A program made the translations under genes and the position numbers. 64,000 nt of DNA. Origin: JACNJF01 sp050288105 (GTDB lineage Bacteria > Pseudomonadota > Gammaproteobacteria > GCA-001735895). The DNA is taken from the NCBI GenBank assembly GCA_050288105.1, contig JBNKDE010000016.1, positions 21,300 through 85,299 of the forward strand. The letters run 5' to 3'. Under the pieces are notes generated by a model that saw only the letters and a program-made list of their open reading frames with translations, made no database searches and was not told the DNA's origin. This document shows positions 60,502 through 64,000 of the stretch, one piece after another; the first letter of the stretch is position 1, and each line of letters opens with the position of its first letter.

Positions 60502-61179
60502 ATGATTTCTGACCATCAGCAAGCACTCTTTGAAAGCCATTTCCCATTTATTCAACGTTGCAACAAGGCGTTTGTAGACACCTTCTTTGCCAGTGTCAAA
60601 TATATGCAGTTGCCTGCTGGGGTCTCCATCTGTGACGAAGGCCAGCAGTGCGCGCAACTGGCGATGGTTCTGGATGGTATTGGCAGGGTGTACAAACTTT
60701 CGCCTTCAGGACGTGAAATCACGCTGTACCGTATTCATAGCGGAGAAAGTTGTGTATTAACCGCTTCCTGTATCATGAGTGAGAATGCCTTTCCTGCCAT
60801 GGCCATTACCGAAACCCCGGTTTCAGCTATTCTGGTTTCGCCAAAAAACGTGCGCGAATGGTTTTGTAAGGATCCGGAGTGGCAAAAATTTATATTTGGA
60901 TTGCTGTCTTTCAGGCTGAGTGACATTATTTCAGTCGTGGAAGAGGTTGCTTTCAAACGCATTGATGTACGGATTGCTGAACAGTTAGTTCGACATTTGG
61001 AGCATGCAGACCTGGTATTGCAGAAAACGCATGCCGAACTGGCAGCTGATGTTGGTAGTTCGCGTGAGGTTATTAGTCGCATACTGAAAGATTTTGCTCA
61101 GCGTGGTCTGGTGAATTTGACGCGAGGGAGTATAGAGGTGTTAGACGTGGAAAGTATTCGACATTTGTCTCAGCTTTAA
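60502..61179 (+). CDS. Crp/Fnr-family transcriptional regulator
   Basis: A 225-residue regulator. A cyclic-nucleotide-type beta roll (about 30-145: VSICDEGQQCAQLAMVLDGIGRVYKLSPSGRE) is followed by the dimer helix and a winged helix-turn-helix (about 165-220: THAELAADVGSSREVISRILKDFAQRGLV). The Glu-x-x-Ser-Arg of the recognition helix fits Crp/Fnr types that read a TTGAT- or TGTGA-like site. The N-terminal Cys cluster of Fnr is lacking, so it probably does not sense O2 by Fe-S. It follows the Rieske gene after 27 bases. Confidence 0.92.
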   Translation: MISDHQQALFESHFPFIQRCNKAFVDTFFASVKYMQLPAGVSICDEGQQCAQLAMVLDGIGRVYKLSPSGREITLYRIHSGESCVLTASCIMSENAFPAMAITETPVSAILVSPKNVREWFCKDPEWQKFIFGLLSFRLSDIISVVEEVAFKRIDVRIAEQLVRHLEHADLVLQKTHAELAADVGSSREVISRILKDFAQRGLVNLTRGSIEVLDVESIRHLSQL

Positions 61180-61233
61180 CAAAGCTATGCTTGAACTGCA
61201 GGGTTGATATTTGCCGCACAGCCAAAGGTAGAT

Positions 61234-61266
61234 TTGACAGTAGCAGGACTTGGTGACATTGTCACC
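61234..61266 (+). promoter_or_regulatory. promoter with overlapping GGTGAC-N3-GTCACC operator before the DUF2892 gene
   Basis: TTGACA (61234-61239) and CATTGT (61257-61262) are 17 bases apart. A perfect inverted repeat GGTGAC ATT GTCACC (61252-61266) covers the -10 box. A regulator bound here would block polymerase. The Crp/Fnr protein just upstream is the obvious candidate, though the site is not a standard Crp or Fnr box. Confidence 0.55.
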
Positions 61267-61319
61267 GACACGTAGGACCTTAATAAATAAACTAGCGTTT
61301 TAATTTTCGGAGAACGGCT

Positions 61320-61529
61320 ATGAAAAAAAATGTAGGTACAGTTGATCGGGCTATTCGCGCCATTGTTGGCATTATTGCTATCGCAGCATTCGCTTTCGGT
61401 AAGTTACCGGAACCCTTCGGCGTTGTGGCACTGGTGGTTGGTGTGGTTATGCTAGGTACTGCGGTACTGAGCTGGTGCCCTCCTTATGCATTACTCGGTA
61501 TTAATACCTGCGGTACCAAGTCTGAATAA
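61320..61529 (+). CDS. DUF2892 small membrane protein
   Basis: A 69-residue DUF2892 protein: NVGTVDRAIRAIVGIIAIAAF, a second helix (GVVALVVGVVMLGTAVL) and SWCPPYALLGINTCGTK at the end. The two Cys (SWCPPYALLG and NTCG) are a family trait; in some proteins DUF2892 is joined to a rhodanese domain. GGAGA lies 6 bases before the ATG. Probably linked to sulfur or redox handling; not certain. Confidence 0.92.
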   Translation: MKKNVGTVDRAIRAIVGIIAIAAFAFGKLPEPFGVVALVVGVVMLGTAVLSWCPPYALLGINTCGTKSE

Positions 61530-61537
61530 TCTTTTTA

Positions 61538-61561
61538 CGGCAGTATCATCCGATACTGCCG
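61538..61561 (+). terminator. hairpin after the DUF2892 gene
   Basis: CGGCAGTATC and GATACTGCCG form a perfect 10-bp stem with a 4-base loop. The following run GTGTCCCCTTT is a poor U-tract, so termination may be partial. Confidence 0.55.
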
Positions 61562-61638
61562 TGTCCCCTTTAAATGCTGTTTTCTTTCGCCAGGTAATTT
61601 CGTTAAGCTTGCGCCTTTATGCTTTTGGGAGCTGAATA

Positions 61639-62304
61639 ATGGAGCAAAGGGTTAACTGGCATGACTTCTGGTCCAGAGACGGCAATCCTGGATTTCATGA
61701 AGAACAAGGTAATACCTACCTGAAACAGTATTTGCCTCAGTTTAAATTAAAACCTGCTGATCATATCTTTCTGCCTCTGTGCGGGAAAACCGTTGATATG
61801 CTGTGGTTACTGGAACAGGGTTTTCAGGTATCCGGTGTGGAACTGTCAGAGGTTGCGATCAGGGCATTCTTCGAAGAGTCCGGACTCAGTTACCAGATCA
61901 GGCAAATGGAAGATTTCAGCTGTTACTACAATGAAAATATCCGGCTATATCATGGCAATTTTATAGACCTTAAAGGTGAACATCTGCAGGGTTGCAATCT
62001 GGTGTATGACCGCGCTGCAATTGTTGCTATAGAGCCGGATATTCGACACCTGTACTGCCAGCACATGTTACGCATTATTCCGCCACAGTGTTCCATGTTG
62101 ATGATATTACTCGAATACGATCAGAGCGTGGTTTCAGGGCCACCATTCTCAGTCAGTATTGAGGAGGTCGCATCCTGTTATGGACGTTATTACCAGCTGG
62201 ATACCTTATTGCATAAGGATATTATCGATCAGGAGCCACGCTGGCGTGAGCGCGGATTGAATTCATTCAAGGAAACGGTGCTCAAGCTGGACAGGTTAGG
62301 ATGA
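61639..62304 (+). CDS. tpm: thiopurine S-methyltransferase
   Basis: A 221-residue SAM-dependent methyltransferase of the bacterial TPMT family. WHDFWSRDGNPGFHEEQGN, FLPLCGKTVDMLWLLEQGFQVSGVELSE and VYDRAAIVAIEPDIRHLY are diagnostic. In bacteria TPMT methylates thiopurines and also selenium and tellurium oxyanions. The DUF2797 start overlaps its stop by 4 bases. Confidence 0.95.
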   Translation: MEQRVNWHDFWSRDGNPGFHEEQGNTYLKQYLPQFKLKPADHIFLPLCGKTVDMLWLLEQGFQVSGVELSEVAIRAFFEESGLSYQIRQMEDFSCYYNENIRLYHGNFIDLKGEHLQGCNLVYDRAAIVAIEPDIRHLYCQHMLRIIPPQCSMLMILLEYDQSVVSGPPFSVSIEEVASCYGRYYQLDTLLHKDIIDQEPRWRERGLNSFKETVLKLDRLG

Positions 62305-63116
62305 AATACGCGGGTTGTTTACACAAGATGCATGTTGCGCTGGACCATCCAGTGCAGTATCAATTGCAGTTGCAGGATGCGGTAGTAGATTTGCAGCAGG
62401 CTGTGGGAAAACACATCAGGCTACAATGGCTGGACAAAATTCACTGCATTCATTGCGGACGAGCAACAAAGAAAAGCTTTAATCAGGGTTATTGTTATCC
62501 CTGTTTCCGCTCCCTGGCACAATGCGATATCTGCATCGTTTCCCCTGAGAAATGTCACTATGATCAGGGCAGCTGCCGGGAGCCGGAGTGGGCCCAGCAG
62601 CACTGTATGCAGGATCATATTATCTATCTCTCTAACACTTCCGGAGTCAAGGTTGGGATAACGCGCCATAGCCAGATTCCTACGCGCTGGATTGACCAGG
62701 GTGCGGTGCAGGCGTTAGCGATTTTAAAGGTATCCAGTCGCTATCATGCAGGGCTGGTCGAGGTCGCATTCAAACAGTTTGTGAACGATAAAACCAACTG
62801 GCGCAATATGCTAAAAGACCTCTACACAGAGCATGACCTGTTGCAGATTTTCAGGGAGTTGTGGCCGCAGGTCAAAGATATGCTGAACCCTTCGCTGCTG
62901 CAAGACGTAGAGGTCATTGCTGACCAGGTTGAGCAGCTGGAAATCAATTATCCGGCACTGAGTTTTGCACAGAAAATTACCAGTTACAATCTGGATAAAA
63001 ATCCATTAATAGCCGATACCTTAACCGCCATTAAAGGCCAGTACCTGATTTTTGAGCAGGGCGTGATTAACATCAGGAAGTATGCCGGTTATGAAGTAAG
63101 TCTGGAGATATTATGA
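62301..63116 (+). CDS. DUF2797 protein
   Basis: A 271-residue DUF2797-family protein. A Cys-rich zinc-like region (about 50-95: CIHCGRATKKSFNQGYCYPCF, CDICIVSPEKC) is followed by a segment resembling GIY-YIG nucleases (HIIYLSNTSGVKVGITR, TRWIDQGA). A nuclease function was not shown by motif alone. It overlaps by 4 bases both tpm and the DUF971 gene, so the three are co-translated. Confidence 0.9.
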   Translation: MKYAGCLHKMHVALDHPVQYQLQLQDAVVDLQQAVGKHIRLQWLDKIHCIHCGRATKKSFNQGYCYPCFRSLAQCDICIVSPEKCHYDQGSCREPEWAQQHCMQDHIIYLSNTSGVKVGITRHSQIPTRWIDQGAVQALAILKVSSRYHAGLVEVAFKQFVNDKTNWRNMLKDLYTEHDLLQIFRELWPQVKDMLNPSLLQDVEVIADQVEQLEINYPALSFAQKITSYNLDKNPLIADTLTAIKGQYLIFEQGVINIRKYAGYEVSLEIL

Positions 63117-63712
63117 GTGACACTACACCTACCCATATCGCGTTACACCAGCAGTCACGTGAGCTTGAAATCCATTTTAGTGATGGAGCTCAATATCATT
63201 TACCCTGCGAGTACCTGCGCGTGTTTTCGCCTTCGGCCGAGGTTAAAGCTGCGAAAAACAGAGGCGAAATTATTCGCGGTAAACAGGATGTCAATATCAC
63301 TGCACTGGATCCCATGGGCGCCTATGCGATTCGAATAAGTTTTGATGATGGCCATGACAGTGGTGTTTACTCCTGGTCTACCTTAAAGCTGTTAAGCGAG
63401 CAGTTCGAAACTAACTGGGCACAATACCAGCAGCAGTTATCCCAGCTGGATGAGGCAGAGGGTGAGCGCAGCATAAAGGTGTTGTTTTTTATTGGCCTGG
63501 TAGAGGAGCTAGGGACACAGTCGATTGACCTTCAACTAACGCAGTCCCAACGCACGGTTTCGGATGTCATTGACCTGCTGGCAGAAAAGGGTGAGAACTG
63601 GAAGCAGGGGCTGGACAAGGAAAAGTTAACCATCACGGTTAATAAACAGTTTGCTCCCCTGCAGCAGCAGCTTTTCAATGGTGATGAAGTCGCTCTGGTA
63701 CCTAAAGTTTAA
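63113..63712 (+). CDS. DUF971 protein fused to a MoaD-like domain lacking the C-terminal Gly-Gly
   Basis: A 199-residue fusion. The N-terminal ~100 residues are DUF971 (gamma-butyrobetaine hydroxylase N-terminal-like): LEIHFSDGAQYHLPCEYLRVFSPSAEV and YAIRISFDDGHDSGVYSWSTL. From about 120 on a MoaD/ThiS-like ubiquitin fold follows: IKVLFFIGLVEELGTQSIDL, DVIDLLAEKGENW, LTITVNKQFAP and FNGDEVALVPKV. True MoaD ends in Gly-Gly; here the chain stops at VPKV. It overlaps the DUF2797 gene. Confidence 0.85.
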   Translation: MSDTTPTHIALHQQSRELEIHFSDGAQYHLPCEYLRVFSPSAEVKAAKNRGEIIRGKQDVNITALDPMGAYAIRISFDDGHDSGVYSWSTLKLLSEQFETNWAQYQQQLSQLDEAEGERSIKVLFFIGLVEELGTQSIDLQLTQSQRTVSDVIDLLAEKGENWKQGLDKEKLTITVNKQFAPLQQQLFNGDEVALVPKV

Positions 63713-63748
63713 CCTGTTTACCCATCTGTTGCAGCCATGCTGCGAAGT

Positions 63749-63777
63749 TTGACAGTTAAAATTCCGAATTATATGTT
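63749..63777 (+). promoter_or_regulatory. sigma-70 promoter for the gene at the window end
   Basis: TTGACA (63749-63754), a perfect -35, is followed after 17 bases by TATGTT (63772-63777). It lies about 150 bases upstream of the ATG at 63928, which would give a long leader. Confidence 0.6.
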
Positions 63778-63884
63778 GCGTCTAAATCTTTCCTGGTGTC
63801 GACAATAAAGGCTACACGTGAATGCAACTTTTGGTTTTATCTCCCCCCTTCTGGAGTGCCGAAAATCGGGCCATTTAGTAAGGT

Positions 63885-63907
63885 CAGCGCACATGGACGT
63901 GCGCTGA
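63885..63907 (+). promoter_or_regulatory. leader hairpin
   Basis: CAGCGCAC and GTGCGCTG form a perfect 8-bp stem around a short ATGGA-containing loop, about 20 bases before the AGTCGAGGA ribosome site of the next gene. It has no T-run. It could affect translation of that gene. Confidence 0.45.
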
Positions 63908-63927
63908 GGACAGTCGAGGACGCCTGC

Positions 63928-64000
63928 ATGGATAATGGTATGGACCCACTCCACTTTTATACCGGCTTCAAAAGAGCCAAAATGGAAACGTTAACAACCA
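63928..64000 (+). CDS. start of an unrecognised gene (cut by window end)
   Basis: The ATG at 63928 opens a frame that runs to the window end without a stop (MDNGMDPLHFYTGFKRAKME...). GAGGA lies 7 bases before it, and a promoter is visible at 63749-63777. Only 24 codons are seen, too few for a family. Confidence 0.45.
   Translation, partial: MDNGMDPLHFYTGFKRAKMETLTT

Overview
The window reads as chromosomal DNA of a free-living, respiring gammaproteobacterium, probably marine or aquatic. The lineage is inferred from gene order (rpmB-rpmG, folB-folK, tpm-DUF2797-DUF971), the moderate base composition, the TRAP and RND transporters, REP-type repeats and a complete aerobic H2-uptake system. A genus cannot be named from the sequence alone.

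Layout. 0-4 kb: the end of a ParA-type ATPase, a small membrane protein, ribosomal proteins L28/L33, the folate genes folB-folK and a PAS-GGDEF protein. 4-9.4 kb: a fused HyuA-HyuB 5-oxoprolinase-type enzyme behind a perfect 16-bp palindrome, then a winged-helix regulator, a VOC-fold protein and a TauE/SafE permease. 9.4-10.3 kb: an alpha/beta hydrolase with an Asp in the nucleophile elbow.

10.5-32.8 kb holds the core of the window, a full [NiFe]-hydrogenase island. The divergent hupSLC operon encodes a membrane-bound, Tat-exported uptake enzyme. Its small subunit carries the two extra cysteines of the O2-tolerant [4Fe-3S] type. The leftward genes hupD-F-G-H-I-J-K, hypA, hypB, hupR, hupT, hupU, hupV, hypF, hypC, a SIS-domain gene, hypD, hypE and a Ni/Co transporter supply maturation, H2 sensing (HupUV to HupT to HupR) and metal. 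A well-matched sigma-54 -24/-12 promoter precedes hupS, as expected for control by the NtrC-type HupR. Three features stand out: an isomerase-like SIS gene coupled between hypC and hypD, a 51-codon ORF coupled to hypA, and a ~650-bp inverted pair of repeats between hypB and hypA.

33-34.7 kb is a decayed patch: a frameshifted REP-associated transposase with its REP motifs and a frameshifted CPCC-type gene. 34.7-40.2 kb is a leftward operon of a TonB siderophore-type receptor, YfiR and a CHASE8-like/HAMP/PAS/GGDEF/EAL protein, which suggests uptake-linked cyclic-di-GMP signalling. 40.5-50.9 kb: a DUF4139 protein, a patatin-like protein interrupted by membrane helices, a tandem 109-bp repeat, an OmpA-type lipoprotein, an RND efflux pair and a Tat-exported dienelactone hydrolase-like enzyme. 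51-56 kb: a TRAP transporter of the 2-oxoacid type with unusually large membrane subunits. 56-64 kb: small conserved genes, a degenerate GGDEF membrane protein joined to a Rieske protein and a Crp/Fnr regulator, DUF2892, and tpm-DUF2797-DUF971. The DUF971 protein carries a MoaD-like tail without the terminal Gly-Gly.

No rRNA, tRNA or CRISPR array was recognised.
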